The notes: generated from the sequence alone by a model not told the origin. A DNA stretch of 64,000 bases from an uncultured Mediterraneibacter sp. (GCA_944383695.1 CALWQP010000006.1:1-64000), one strand, 5' to 3'. Counted from the stretch's first letter, positions 1 to 8,851 are shown. Translations and numbers: made by a program.

Positions 1-24
1 CATAGTTTTATAGTTTATCAAAAA

Positions 25-62
25 GTGACATTATCTCAAGAGAATCCTAAGGTGACATTATC
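25..62. repeat. Two direct copies of an 11-bp motif (GTGACATTATC)
   Basis: GTGACATTATC occurs at 25-35 and again at 52-62, 27 bp apart, and a related inverted GTGTCAT follows at 81-87. Spaced short repeats of this kind are found at the ends of some insertion sequences, so this may be the edge of an element lying left of the window. No transposase is visible, so the origin is an inference. They could equally be binding sites for a regulator of the downstream surface-protein promoter. Confidence 0.4.
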
Positions 63-92
63 ATAAGTGAATAACACTGGGTGTCATAAAAA

Positions 93-122
93 TTGACAAA
101 AAATGTAAAATTAAGGTATAAT
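93..122 (+). promoter_or_regulatory. Sigma-A type promoter of the surface protein gene
   Basis: Perfect -35 TTGACA (93-98) and -10 TATAAT (117-122) hexamers are separated by 18 bp, about 47 bp before the start codon at 169. Confidence 0.85.
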
Positions 123-168
123 GTAGCAGATTATATAAAACCGTGTTTTACCAAATGGAGGGAGAACT

Positions 169-1995
169 ATGTTTAGGAAGAAGGGGAAACTGGCAGCTCT
201 GCTGGCTGCAGTGCTGACATTGACGCTCGCGCAGACTGAGTTTTTGCAGATTTACGCAACGGAGACAAATGAGGAAACGTCCGGCAGAGCGGCGGGAGAT
301 ATTGCTGTTGATTCGGCCCACTTTCCTGATCCAGCCTTTTTGGCAGAAATCGAACGTTTGGATAATGATGGGGACAAGATTTTATCTGCAGCGGAAATCC
401 AGGCTATTACATCTCTGTCCTTTTCTCGAGACGCTGGGATCAGCTCTCTGCAAGGGATTGAATACCTTACAGCGTTGGAAACCTTACACGTTCCGGGAAA
501 TAATCTGACAAAGCTGGATGTCAGCAAAAATACAAATTTGGTCTCTTTGACTTGTGATGGAAACAGCATAACTGCTTTAACTTTAGGAACAAATACCAAT
601 CTTACTGTTTTGAACTGTTCTTTCAACTTATTATCCGTTTTGGAACTGAGCGGTGTTCCGAACCTTACCACATTGGATTGCGGCGATAATGCAGATTTAA
701 CATCCCTGGATGTAAGTCATAATCCCAACCTTAAAACCTTAAATTGCTCGGGTAATAACATGACATCTCTTGAGATTTCTTCTAATGAAGAGCTTACCAG
801 TCTGGACTGCTCTTTTAATAATCTGACGGAACTGAATGTGACGAGCTGTGAAAAACTTGAACTGCTGCATTGCCAATATAATGCACTGACATCTCTGGAT
901 TTGACAAATAATCCTTTACTTACGAATGTCGATGTATCTGTCAACAAACTGACCAGTCTGAATCTGGACAATAACACTGTTTTGACTGAGGCAAATTTTA
1001 CAGGAGGAGCCCAGAGCGTTTCGTTGGGAAATATTCCGGGTAGCAGCTATGATCTGTCAAGTTTTGACGCCAATATAGATGGCAACAAGATTACAAATGC
1101 CAGCGGCGCTACTTTTCAAGGCGCTGTTATGAGTGGTTATCAAAATGGAATACCTGTAACATACGAATATCTTTGCTCTGTTCAAGGGCTTAAATTGGGC
1201 GTGACCTTGAACTTTAACGCACAGGATATGAACTCGTCGATCACTTATATGGACGGCTCTGCAGAATTTTCCAGCTGGACAACAGATTACGCAGGTCAGC
1301 AGCCCATTTCCTATGTGGAAGGGACGAGTGTCCAGCTGCCAACCGCTGAAAATGTAGCAAAAGAAGGATATACTTTTGCAGGCTGGTATAAAGATGCGGA
1401 CTTTACAGGCAGCCCTGTCACAGAAATCAGCGCCACAGACAAAGGACCTCAAACGCTGTATGCAAAATTTGAAATCAATGCATATCAGGTAACATTCCAG
1501 GATATGAATGGGAATCTGATCGGAACGGCTCAGACAGTGGAGCATGGACAAAGCGCCGTAGCACCGCAGGCGCCTGTTGTGGACGGTTACCGTTTTACAG
1601 GCTGGAGCGCGGATTTCAGCAATGTTACCGGTCCACTTACCGTGACAGCCACCTACACGGCGAACCAATATACCGTAACCTTTGTAGATTGGAACGGGAC
1701 CGTGCTGGAGACGCAGACTGTGGCTCATGGATCGGCTGCCGCGCCCACAGTGACGCCAAGCAGAGCGGGCTATAAATTCATTAGCTGGGATACAGCATTT
1801 ACGAATGTGACAGGAAACCTGACAGTGACTGCTCAGTATGAAGCCGTACCTGCTCCGGTGCAGGCAAGTCCTGTAGCAGCTGTAAAGACAGGTGACCAGA
1901 GCAGTATCATTCCACTTCTGGCAGTGGCAGGAGCGGCGCTTGTATTGGCAGTGGGTGCAGCTGCATACCGCTACATGCACAAGAAAAAGAAATAA
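169..1995 (+). CDS. Secreted LRR / InlB B-repeat cell-surface protein with C-terminal anchor
   Basis: 608-residue exported protein. A signal peptide spans about residues 1-30 (KKGK followed by a hydrophobic stretch). An EF-hand-like loop (DNDGDKILSAAE, residues 65-76) precedes about eight 21-residue leucine-rich repeats (about 100-270) with a recurring LxCxxN pattern. Three InlB B-repeat / Flg_new modules follow (about 385-435, 438-498, 500-557; GY.F.GW and LTVTA.Y signatures). The C-terminus has KTGD (573-576), a membrane segment (about 580-600) and the tail HKKKK. This layout resembles surface proteins of gut Firmicutes that bind host or microbial ligands. KTGD followed by a hydrophobic segment is an LPXTG-like anchoring form, although no canonical LPXTG is present. 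The RBS GGAGGGAGA precedes ATG. The ligand is unknown. It is monocistronic and flanked by housekeeping genes, which suggests accessory cargo. Confidence 0.85.
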   Translation: MFRKKGKLAALLAAVLTLTLAQTEFLQIYATETNEETSGRAAGDIAVDSAHFPDPAFLAEIERLDNDGDKILSAAEIQAITSLSFSRDAGISSLQGIEYLTALETLHVPGNNLTKLDVSKNTNLVSLTCDGNSITALTLGTNTNLTVLNCSFNLLSVLELSGVPNLTTLDCGDNADLTSLDVSHNPNLKTLNCSGNNMTSLEISSNEELTSLDCSFNNLTELNVTSCEKLELLHCQYNALTSLDLTNNPLLTNVDVSVNKLTSLNLDNNTVLTEANFTGGAQSVSLGNIPGSSYDLSSFDANIDGNKITNASGATFQGAVMSGYQNGIPVTYEYLCSVQGLKLGVTLNFNAQDMNSSITYMDGSAEFSSWTTDYAGQQPISYVEGTSVQLPTAENVAKEGYTFAGWYKDADFTGSPVTEISATDKGPQTLYAKFEINAYQVTFQDMNGNLIGTAQTVEHGQSAVAPQAPVVDGYRFTGWSADFSNVTGPLTVTATYTANQYTVTFVDWNGTVLETQTVAHGSAAAPTVTPSRAGYKFISWDTAFTNVTGNLTVTAQYEAVPAPVQASPVAAVKTGDQSSIIPLLAVAGAALVLAVGAAAYRYMHKKKK

Positions 1996-2010
1996 AAAAT
2001 ACGAAAACAC

Positions 2011-2039
2011 TTGATTTATTTGGAAAAAGGTGTTAAAGT
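2011..2039 (+). promoter_or_regulatory. Probable promoter of the rimP-nusA-infB operon
   Basis: TTGATT (2011-2016) and an extended -10, TGT-TAAAGT (TG at 2031-2032, hexamer 2034-2039), are spaced 17 bp apart. An alternative -10 is TATAGT at 2044-2049, but its -35 is weaker. The promoter lies in the gap after the surface-protein stop and before the leader hairpin. Confidence 0.5.
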
Positions 2040-2059
2040 TGCATATAGTTACATAAGGG

Positions 2060-2101
2060 ACCGGCAGAAGAGTGGACGAAAGTTCACTCTTCTTTGTCGG
2101 T
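2060..2101 (+). promoter_or_regulatory. Long leader hairpin upstream of rimP
   Basis: An arm starting ACCGGCAGAAGAGTG pairs with an arm ending CACTCTTCTTTGTCGGT around a short GAAA-containing loop. There is a roughly 17-bp interrupted stem and no uridine run after it, so it is not an ordinary intrinsic terminator. It sits at the 5' end of the expected operon transcript. It could be a processing site, an RNA-stabilising element, or a target for autoregulation by NusA or by a ribosome-biogenesis factor. The function is inferred. Confidence 0.6.
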
Positions 2102-2103
2102 AA

Positions 2104-2209
2104 AAGGAAACACCGCAAGGGTGTACCATTATGCCGTGAAAAACACGGCAATAAATAAGGAAACACCGCAAGGGTGTACCATTATGCCGTAAAAAACACA
2201 GCAATAAAT
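2104..2209 (+). repeat. Tandem duplication of a 53-bp leader unit before rimP
   Basis: Copy 1 (2104-2156) and copy 2 (2157-2209) differ at two positions. Each unit begins AAGGAAACACC and contains two small hairpins: ACACC-GCAAG-GGTGT, and GCCGTG-AAAAA-CACGGC, which is perfect in copy 1 and weakened to GCCGTA/CACAGC in copy 2. Each unit also carries a GTG or ATG triplet. A third AAGG begins at 2210, where it becomes the real rimP RBS. The duplication probably arose by slippage. The hairpins would lie just upstream of the ribosome-binding region. Confidence 0.85.
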
Positions 2210-2227
2210 AAGGAAAGGAAGTATAGT

Positions 2228-2695
2228 GTGTCGAAAAGGGAAGAATATGAACTGAAGACAGAAGAGCTGTTAGAGCCGATCGTCACGGCGCTGGGCTTTG
2301 AGCTGGTGGATGTGGAGTATGTCAAAGAGGGTGGGACCTGGTATCTGCGGGCGTACATCGACAAGCCCGGGGGAATTACAGTAGATGACTGCGAGGCGGT
2401 CAGCAGACAGTTCTCCGACATCTTGGACGAGAAGGATTACATCCCGGATTCTTATGTGTTTGAGGTGAGTTCTCCGGGACTTGGAAGACCTCTTAAAAAA
2501 GAAAAGGATTTTAAGAAAAGTCTGGGCGAAGAAGTGGAGATCCGGACTTACCGGGCCATTGACCGACAGAAGGAATTTACCGGGATACTGAAAGCGTATG
2601 ATGAAAATACTGTTACCATCGCATATGAAGATGACACAGAACAGACATTTGAGAGAGCGGACATAGCCCTGATCCGTCTGGCTTTGGATTTTTAA
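2228..2695 (+). CDS. rimP: Ribosome maturation factor RimP
   Basis: 155-residue RimP (YhbC/YlxS family), which binds the 30S subunit and helps its maturation. The family core is visible: LEPIVTALGFELVDVEY, LRAYIDKPGGITVDDCE, and the SPGLGRPL signature at the end of the N-terminal domain, followed by the C-terminal SH3-like domain (GEEVEIRTY, FTGILKAYDENTVTI). The GTG start at 2228 is chosen because AAGGAAAGGAAG lies 7 bp upstream and the length matches the family. The ATG at 2174 in the same frame lies inside the duplicated leader and would add 18 unrelated residues. This is the first gene of the nusA-infB operon; nusA follows after 19 bp. Confidence 0.93.
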   Translation: MSKREEYELKTEELLEPIVTALGFELVDVEYVKEGGTWYLRAYIDKPGGITVDDCEAVSRQFSDILDEKDYIPDSYVFEVSSPGLGRPLKKEKDFKKSLGEEVEIRTYRAIDRQKEFTGILKAYDENTVTIAYEDDTEQTFERADIALIRLALDF

Positions 2696-2714
2696 TATTA
2701 GGAGGAAGTAAAAA

Positions 2715-3983
2715 ATGAACACAGAGTTAATGGAAGCATTGACGATCCTTGAGAAAGAGAAAAACATCAGCAGAGATGTAATGATGGATGCCATCGAAAA
2801 TTCACTGATCAGCGCCTGCAAAAATCATTTCGGCACATCAGAGAATATCAAGGTCATCATGGACCGGGAAACATGCGACTATGCAGTGTATGCGGAAAAG
2901 AATGTTGTTGAGGAGGTAACAGATCCTGCGCTTGAGATCAGTCTGGAAGATGCAGAGAAGATCGACTCCGCACTTCAGATCGGGGATGTGGCTCAGATTC
3001 CGGTACAGTCTAAAGAGTTTGGGCGTATTGCCACGCAGAATGCGAAAAACCTGATCCTCCAGAAGATACGCGAGGAAGAGAGAAAAGTTGTATTTGATCA
3101 GTATTTTGAGAAAGAGAAGGATATCGTTACCGGTATCGTTCAGCGCTATGTAGGGAAAAATATCAGCATCAACCTGGGAAGGGCTGACGCAATGCTCACT
3201 GAGAATGAGCAGGTAAAAGGGGAAGTCTTTAAGCCCACGGAACGTATCAAGCTGTATGTGGTGGAAGTTAAGAACACACCGAAGGGACCGAAGATCCTTG
3301 TGTCCCGGACCCATCCGGAACTGGTGAAGCGTCTTTTTGAGGCTGAGGTTTCCGAGGTAAGAGAAGGCGTTGTGGAGATCAAGAGCATTGCCCGCGAGGC
3401 TGGCTCCCGTACAAAGATGGCGGTATGGTCCAATGACCCGAACGTGGACCCGGTAGGCGCCTGTGTGGGAATGAACGGCGCAAGGGTCAACGCGGTAGTC
3501 CAGGAGCTGCGCGGTGAGAAGATCGACATCATCAACTGGGATGAAAACCCTGCGCTCCTTATCGAGAATGCGTTAAGTCCGGCGAAAGTTATCTCTGTTA
3601 TGGCTGACCCCGAGGAGAAGGTGGCGAGCGTGATCGTACCAGATTACCAGCTTTCCCTCGCGATTGGAAAAGAGGGACAGAACGCAAGGCTGGCGGCGCG
3701 CCTGACCGGATATAAGATTGATATCAAGAGCGAGACACAGGCCATCGAAGCCGGCGATCTTCCGGAAAACTATATGGAGCAGATGGGACTCATGGGTGAG
3801 GAAGGCTACACCGGCGATTATGAGGATGAGTACGGTGAGGACGGCGTTTACGGAGACTACGACGAGAATTACAGCGAAAATTATGATGACGGCTACACCA
3901 GCGATGAATATGACGAAAACTTTGGAGAGCAGAGCGGTCAGGATGAGCCGGAAGAGATCGAGTTCGTTGAAACAGATAACTAA
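2715..3983 (+). CDS. nusA: Transcription termination/antitermination protein NusA
   Basis: 422 residues. The N-terminal RNA-polymerase-binding domain spans about 1-130. The S1 domain is at about 136-200 (DIVTGIVQRYVGKNISINLG). KH1 is around 245-275 (VGMNGARVNAVV) and KH2 around 305-345 (LAIGKEGQNARLAAR). NusA modulates pausing, termination and antitermination. The protein is longer than typical Firmicute NusA because of a roughly 65-residue low-complexity tail (about 358-422) rich in Asp, Glu, Tyr, Gly and Asn. The tail is not the AR repeat of proteobacterial NusA, and its role is unknown. The RBS AGGAGG lies before ATG. It sits between rimP and rnpM, as in most Firmicutes. Confidence 0.95.
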   Translation: MNTELMEALTILEKEKNISRDVMMDAIENSLISACKNHFGTSENIKVIMDRETCDYAVYAEKNVVEEVTDPALEISLEDAEKIDSALQIGDVAQIPVQSKEFGRIATQNAKNLILQKIREEERKVVFDQYFEKEKDIVTGIVQRYVGKNISINLGRADAMLTENEQVKGEVFKPTERIKLYVVEVKNTPKGPKILVSRTHPELVKRLFEAEVSEVREGVVEIKSIAREAGSRTKMAVWSNDPNVDPVGACVGMNGARVNAVVQELRGEKIDIINWDENPALLIENALSPAKVISVMADPEEKVASVIVPDYQLSLAIGKEGQNARLAARLTGYKIDIKSETQAIEAGDLPENYMEQMGLMGEEGYTGDYEDEYGEDGVYGDYDENYSENYDDGYTSDEYDENFGEQSGQDEPEEIEFVETDN

Positions 3984-4009
3984 GTAAGAGTCTGAAGGAG
4001 TGGAATCAT

Positions 4010-4285
4010 TTGGCAGTAAAGAAAAAAATCCCGATGAGAAAATGTGTGGGATGCGGTGAGATGAAGCCGAAAAAAGAGCTGATGCGTATCCTGAGAACAG
4101 AAAGCGGAGATTTTATCGTGGATGCCGAGGGAAAGAAAAACGGACGCGGCGCTTACATATGCCGGTCAGTTGAATGTTTCCGGAAGGCGGCCAGAAGCAG
4201 GGGACTGGAGCGTTCCTTTAAACAGGAAATCCCGCAGGATGTATATGACAGGCTGGAAAAGGAGATGTGCGAGATTGGCGAATAG
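4010..4285 (+). CDS. rnpM: YlxR/DUF448 family RNase P modulator RnpM
   Basis: 91-residue YlxR family protein. Conserved motifs are RKCVGCGEMKPKKELMRI near the N-terminus and GRGAYICRSVECFRKA, which includes the GRGAY signature. The family binds RNA, and in Bacillus YlxR (RnpM) has been described as a modulator of RNase P. The start is TTG at 4010, with GAAGGAG about 10 bp upstream. The 3' end overlaps the start of the next gene by 11 bp, which implies translational coupling. It lies in the usual place between nusA and the L7Ae-like gene. Confidence 0.88.
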   Translation: MAVKKKIPMRKCVGCGEMKPKKELMRILRTESGDFIVDAEGKKNGRGAYICRSVECFRKAARSRGLERSFKQEIPQDVYDRLEKEMCEIGE

Positions 4286-4598
4286 AGATAAAGTCCTGTC
4301 TCTGATCGGGCTTGCTATGAAAGCAGGAAGATGTGCGAGCGGCGAGATGATGACGGAGAATGAGACGAAGTCAGGAAAGGCAAAGCTCGTGGTCGTGGCA
4401 TCGGACGCATCTGAGAACACAAAGAAGAAATTTCGGGATATGTGTAAATTTTACAGAGTTCCAATTTGTTTTTACGGAGATAAAGATACCTTAGGGCATG
4501 CAATGGGAAAAGAATTCCGTGCATCTCTGGCGATATTGGACGAAGGATTTGCAGACGGGATTCTAAAAGAGCTTAAAAATCATGAGGATATTGCATAA
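4275..4598 (+). CDS. L7Ae/L30e-like RNA-binding protein (YlxQ)
   Basis: 107-residue L7Ae-family kink-turn binding protein, the usual partner of YlxR in the nusA operon. Visible features are the opening VLSLIGLAMKAGR, the central KLVVVASDASENTKKKF, and a conserved C-terminal half (YRVPICFYGDKDTLGHAMGKE). A TTG start at 4275 is preferred, with AAAAGGAG about 10 bp upstream. It gives the canonical N-terminus, whereas the longer in-frame reading starting inside rnpM does not resemble the family. It overlaps rnpM by 11 bp and ends 15 bp before infB. The physiological RNA target in bacteria is not settled. Confidence 0.88.
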   Translation: MANRDKVLSLIGLAMKAGRCASGEMMTENETKSGKAKLVVVASDASENTKKKFRDMCKFYRVPICFYGDKDTLGHAMGKEFRASLAILDEGFADGILKELKNHEDIA

Positions 4599-4613
4599 AG
4601 GAGGTAGTTGAAT

Positions 4614-7472
4614 ATGACGAAAATGAGGGTACATGAGCTTGCGAAAGAGCTGGGAATAGAAAATAAAGAACTCATCAAGATCCTGCAGAATAAAAATGTA
4701 GAAGTGAAAAACCATATGAGCTCGCTGGAGGACAGCATGGCGGATGAAATCCGCAGGGAACATTCTGGAAGCAAGGCGGAAAAGGCCGAAAAACCGGAGC
4801 CGAAGAAAGAGGAGGAAACAGCAGCGAAGCCAGCTGAGGGAAAGGCTGAAGCTGCCGAGGCAAAAGACGCGGCGCCGAAGAAAAAAAATCTGGCCTTCGT
4901 CATTCGTCCTCAGAACTCTAAGAACAGCAGCCGCATCCAGGGAAGCCGTCCTGCACAGCGCCCGGCGCGCTCAGGACAGCAGGGAGCACATCCGGCACAG
5001 GGGGCACGTCCCGCACAGGGGACTCGCCCGGGACAGCAGGGAGCACACCCGGCACATGGGACTCGTCCGGGACAGCAGGGAACACGTCCGGTACAGGCAA
5101 CCCATCCCGCTGGAGAACGTCCGGCGCGCCCGGAGAGACCGGCGCAGGGAGTCCGCCCATCAGGAGAAGGCAGACTGGCAGGAGACCATCCGGTGCGTTC
5201 TGAGAGACCGGTACAAAGCGCACGCCCGGCAGGCGAGGGAAGACCATCAGGGGAAAGCAGACCGGCAGGGGAACGTCCGGCGCGTACAGAGAGACCGGCC
5301 CAGAGTACACGTCCTGCAGGAGAAGGGCGTCCTTCAGGAGAAGGACGGCCAACAGGAGACCGCCCGGCACGTACTGAGCGCCATGTACGTTCTGACAGGC
5401 CTCAGGGCAGTCGCTCTTTTGGTGAAGGAAGGCAGGGACGTCCGGACAGAGGAGAACGAAGCGGGCGCGATCAGAGAGCGGGTGGTTCAGGAGCCCGTGG
5501 AGACAGGAGAGATTCCCGCAGGGAAGATATGGGAACTCCTATCGTAGAACAGCAGAAGAGCCAGAGAAATAAGGCAAAGGATAAAGAGCGTGACAACAGG
5601 AAAAAAGAGTACAGGGATGAAGCATTCGACGGGAAAAGCAAGAAGGGCAGAAAGCAGAAGCAGGTAGCAGAGGCGAAGAAACCGCAGCAAAAGCAGGAAG
5701 AAAAGAAAGAGGAGAAGATCAAACAGATCGTGATCCCGGAAGTCCTGACGATAAAAGAGCTTGCGGATAAGATGAAGATTGTTCCCTCCATGATCGTAAA
5801 GAAGCTCTTTATGCAGGGCAAGGTCGTGACCGTTAATCAGGAAATTGACTTTGACACAGCAGAAGAGATCGCTATGGAGTTTGAAGTGCTATGTGAAAAA
5901 GAGGAAGTCGTTGACGTGATTGAGGAGCTCTTAAAAGAGGATGAGGAAGATGAAAGCCTGATGGTGAAGCGTCCTCCGGTAGTATGCGTCATGGGTCATG
6001 TTGACCATGGTAAGACTTCCCTTCTGGATGCCATCCGCCACTCAAACGTGACAGACCGTGAGGCGGGCGGTATCACCCAGCATATCGGGGCTTATATGGT
6101 GGAGATAAACGGAGAGAAGATCACCTTCCTGGATACACCGGGACATGAGGCGTTCACTGCTATGCGTATGCGCGGCGCCAATTCTACGGACATCGCCATC
6201 CTTGTAGTTGCCGCTGACGACGGCGTCATGCCGCAGACAGTAGAGGCGATCAATCACGCCAAGGCTGCTGGCATAGAGATCATCGTTGCGATCAATAAGA
6301 TTGATAAGCCAAGCGCGAACATTGAGCGAGTAAAGCAGGAGCTTACAGAGTATGAGCTGATTCCGGAAGACTGGGGAGGAAGCACGATATTTGTTCCAGT
6401 GTCCGCCCACACGCAGGAAGGTATACCGGAGCTGCTCGAGATGATCCTCCTGACAGCAGAAGTGATGGAGCTTAAGGCAAACCCGAACCGCGCGGCGAGA
6501 GGTCTGGTGATCGAGGCAGAGCTGGATAAAGGCAAAGGTTCTGTGGCGACAGTGCTCGTCCAGAAAGGAACGCTCCATGTGGGAGATGCCATTGCAGCAG
6601 GAAGCGCTCACGGACGTGTCCGCGCTATGATGGATGACAAGGGCAGAAGAGTGAAAGAGGCGGGTCCGTCCCAGCCGGTAGAGATCCTTGGATTAAACGA
6701 TGTGCCCAACGCAGGAGAGGTATTTGTAGGCTGTGACTCCGAGAAAGAAGCAAGAAACTTTGCAGAGACCTTCATAGCACAGAACAAGGTCAAACTCCTG
6801 GATGAGACCAAGTCCAGAATGTCTCTTGACGATCTGTTCAATCAGATCCAGGAAGGCAACTTAAAGGAACTCAACATTGTAGTGAAGGCAGATGTGCAGG
6901 GGTCTGTGGAAGCCATCAAACAGAGTCTTTTAAAACTGTCCAACGAAGAGGTTGTTGTAAAAGTGATCCACGGCGGTGTGGGCGCGATCAACGAGTCAGA
7001 CGTGATCCTAGCGTCGGCATCCAATGCGATCATCATCGGCTTTAACGTGCGCCCGGATGCCACGGCAAAAGACATTGCGGACAGAGAAGGCGTGGATTTA
7101 AGACTTTACAGAGTTATCTACAATGCAATCCAAGACGTAGAAGCAGCAATGAAGGGAATGCTTGACCCGGTATTCGAGGAGAAAGTGCTGGGTCATGCAG
7201 AAGTGCGCCAGACATTCAAAGCTTCTGGTGTTGGAACGATCGCGGGCGCTTATGTGAAGGATGGCATCTTTGAGAGAAACTGTTCTGTCCGCCTGATCCG
7301 CGATGGAATCGTCGTATTTGACGGACCGCTGGCATCTTTGAAGCGTTTCAAGGATGATGTAAAAGAAGTGAGAGCCGGATATGAGTGCGGTTTTGTATTT
7401 GAAAATTATAATGACATCAAGGAAGGCGACGAGGTAGAGGCATACAAGATGGTCGAGATCGAGAGAAAATAA
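4614..7472 (+). CDS. infB: Translation initiation factor IF-2
   Basis: 952-residue GTPase that delivers initiator fMet-tRNA to the 30S subunit. An IF2_N module (about 1-50, [22 protein letters not shown]) precedes a very long Arg/Pro/Gly/Ala/Gln-rich linker (about 100-305). A second IF2_N module lies at about 385-435. The G domain starts at about 460 with GHVDHGKT, then [14 protein letters not shown] and SAHTQEG, followed by domains II, III and the fMet-tRNA-binding C-terminal domain. The ATG at 4614 has AAAGGAGG 9 bp upstream; the in-frame TTG at 4608 is too close to the RBS. The repetitive linker also leaves another frame open for about 800 nt, which is a composition artefact. Confidence 0.96.
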   Translation: MTKMRVHELAKELGIENKELIKILQNKNVEVKNHMSSLEDSMADEIRREHSGSKAEKAEKPEPKKEEETAAKPAEGKAEAAEAKDAAPKKKNLAFVIRPQNSKNSSRIQGSRPAQRPARSGQQGAHPAQGARPAQGTRPGQQGAHPAHGTRPGQQGTRPVQATHPAGERPARPERPAQGVRPSGEGRLAGDHPVRSERPVQSARPAGEGRPSGESRPAGERPARTERPAQSTRPAGEGRPSGEGRPTGDRPARTERHVRSDRPQGSRSFGEGRQGRPDRGERSGRDQRAGGSGARGDRRDSRREDMGTPIVEQQKSQRNKAKDKERDNRKKEYRDEAFDGKSKKGRKQKQVAEAKKPQQKQEEKKEEKIKQIVIPEVLTIKELADKMKIVPSMIVKKLFMQGKVVTVNQEIDFDTAEEIAMEFEVLCEKEEVVDVIEELLKEDEEDESLMVKRPPVVCVMGHVDHGKTSLLDAIRHSNVTDREAGGITQHIGAYMVEINGEKITFLDTPGHEAFTAMRMRGANSTDIAILVVAADDGVMPQTVEAINHAKAAGIEIIVAINKIDKPSANIERVKQELTEYELIPEDWGGSTIFVPVSAHTQEGIPELLEMILLTAEVMELKANPNRAARGLVIEAELDKGKGSVATVLVQKGTLHVGDAIAAGSAHGRVRAMMDDKGRRVKEAGPSQPVEILGLNDVPNAGEVFVGCDSEKEARNFAETFIAQNKVKLLDETKSRMSLDDLFNQIQEGNLKELNIVVKADVQGSVEAIKQSLLKLSNEEVVVKVIHGGVGAINESDVILASASNAIIIGFNVRPDATAKDIADREGVDLRLYRVIYNAIQDVEAAMKGMLDPVFEEKVLGHAEVRQTFKASGVGTIAGAYVKDGIFERNCSVRLIRDGIVVFDGPLASLKRFKDDVKEVRAGYECGFVFENYNDIKEGDEVEAYKMVEIERK
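4912..5526 (+). repeat. Repeat-rich segment inside infB encoding an RP/GQ-rich linker
   Basis: Two kinds of imperfect repeats are visible. The first half repeats a GQQG.HPA.GTRP unit and the second half repeats [22 protein letters not shown]. Linkers between the IF2 N-terminal modules are variable in all bacteria, but repeats this regular suggest expansion by slippage. The segment is expected to be disordered and strongly basic. Confidence 0.8.
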
Positions 7473-7497
7473 GCCTGGCCGGAAAGAAGGAGCAGCG

Positions 7498-7872
7498 ATG
7501 AGAAAAAACAGTATCAAAAACACACGTATAAATGCTGAGGTCCAGCGGGAACTGAGTAATATCCTGCGCGGGGGCATCAAAGACCCCAGAGTGGCGCCAA
7601 TGACTTCCGTGGTGGCTGTCGAAGTGGCTCCGGATTTAAAGACGTGTAAGGCGTATATCAGCGTTCTTGGAGATGAGAAGGCACAGCAGGATACATTGAA
7701 GGGGCTTCAGAGCGCGGAGGGATATATCCGCCGCGAGCTGGCTCATACTGTGAACATGCGGAATACCCCGGAAATTCGTTTTATTCTGGACCAGTCCATT
7801 GAGTATGGGGTAAATATCAGCAGAAAGATCGATGAAGTGACAGGAAATTCAGAGAATGGAGCTGAAGGATAG
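7498..7872 (+). CDS. rbfA: 30S ribosome-binding factor RbfA
   Basis: 124 residues, with the family hallmark of a small KH-like fold: NTRINAEVQRELSNILRGGIKDPRV, then VEVAPDLKTCKAYISVLGD and ELAHTVNMRNTPEIRFILDQSIEYG. RbfA binds the 30S subunit during late maturation of 16S rRNA and is needed for growth at low temperature. The RBS GAAGGAG precedes ATG. It follows infB by 25 bp and overlaps the next gene by 17 bp, so it belongs to the same operon. Confidence 0.93.
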   Translation: MRKNSIKNTRINAEVQRELSNILRGGIKDPRVAPMTSVVAVEVAPDLKTCKAYISVLGDEKAQQDTLKGLQSAEGYIRRELAHTVNMRNTPEIRFILDQSIEYGVNISRKIDEVTGNSENGAEG

Positions 7873-8851
7873 TATGACGATCGTGTTAAAAGATATATTA
7901 AAAAACAAGCGCAGAGTGGCCATGGGCGGACATATCCGCCCTGACGGCGACTGCATCGGGTCATGCATGGGGCTGTATCTGTACTTAAAAGAGCAGTTCC
8001 CGCACATACATACGGATGTCTACCTGGAAGAAGTACCGGAGGCATACGGTATGATCAGCGGAACAGATGAGGTGAAGACGCAGATTCCGGAAGACAAGGC
8101 ATATGACCTTTTTATCTGTCTGGACTGCGGAGATGTAAAAAGACTCGGATTTTCAGAACCGCTGTTTGAGAAAGCAGGAGAAACACTGTGTATTGACCAC
8201 CATATCAGCAATGAGGCGTTTGCGGACCACAATTATATCGTGCCGGACGCCAGCTCCACATCGGAGCTGGTATTCACCCTGCTTGACAGGGAAAAGATCA
8301 GCAGTGCCGTGGCAGAGGCGCTCTATATGGGAATCGTACATGATACCGGGGTGTTCCAGTATTCCTGCACTTCCCCTGAGACGATGGAGATCGCAGCAGA
8401 ACTGATGCGCAAAGGAATCAACGGCAGCGAGATTATTGACAAGACTTATTATGAAAAGACCTATGTCCAGAACCAGATCCTCGGGCGGGCGCTCCTGGAG
8501 AGTATGCTCATCATGGAGAAACGCTGCATTGTGTCCGTGATCCGTCAGCGTTCCATGAAATTTTTCCAGGCGCAGCCATCGGACCTGGAGGGCATCGTAA
8601 GCCAGCTCCGTCAGACAAAGGGGGTAGAAGTGGCAATCTTCCTTCATGAGACCGAACCTCAGAAATTCAAAGTCAGCCTGCGCTCAAAGGGCGTGGTGGA
8701 TGTCAGCGTGATCGCGAAGCATTTCGGAGGCGGCGGGCATGTGCGCGCTGCAGGAGTTACCATGAACGGATCAAGTCATGATGTGATCAATAATATCACT
8801 GCGAGGATCGCGCTGCAGCTTGACCATGGAGAAAAACAGGATGAAAAGTAA
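7856..8851 (+). CDS. nrnA: DHH-family bifunctional oligoribonuclease / pAp phosphatase (NrnA)
   Basis: 331 residues. The DHH domain has GGHIRPDGDCIGSCMGL (the HxRPDxD metal site), LDCGDVKRLGF and the CIDHHISN motif. The C-terminal DHHA1 domain carries the GGGGHVRAAG motif. NrnA degrades short RNAs (nanoRNA) and dephosphorylates pAp, and in Firmicutes it often sits between rbfA and truB as here. The ATG at 7856 has AGGAAA 8 bp upstream and overlaps rbfA. An ATG at 7874 with AAGGA 4 bp upstream is an alternative and would shorten the protein by six residues. The stop overlaps the truB start (TAATG). Confidence 0.88.
   Translation: MELKDSMTIVLKDILKNKRRVAMGGHIRPDGDCIGSCMGLYLYLKEQFPHIHTDVYLEEVPEAYGMISGTDEVKTQIPEDKAYDLFICLDCGDVKRLGFSEPLFEKAGETLCIDHHISNEAFADHNYIVPDASSTSELVFTLLDREKISSAVAEALYMGIVHDTGVFQYSCTSPETMEIAAELMRKGINGSEIIDKTYYEKTYVQNQILGRALLESMLIMEKRCIVSVIRQRSMKFFQAQPSDLEGIVSQLRQTKGVEVAIFLHETEPQKFKVSLRSKGVVDVSVIAKHFGGGGHVRAAGVTMNGSSHDVINNITARIALQLDHGEKQDEK

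Noticed and set aside
1057-2166. Long minus-strand open frame opposite the surface protein gene
   Set aside because: Its composition is Cys/His/Arg-rich as expected for an antisense shadow, it lacks a plausible RBS, and it runs across the rimP promoter and leader.
2104-2209. CRISPR-like repeat array
   Set aside because: Only two adjoining copies without spacers; it is a simple tandem duplication.
4744-5547. Long open frame inside infB (plus strand, other frame)
   Set aside because: It is Arg/Gln/His-rich and arises from the GC-rich repeats encoding the IF-2 linker. No RBS or family features, and the infB frame is clearly the coding one.
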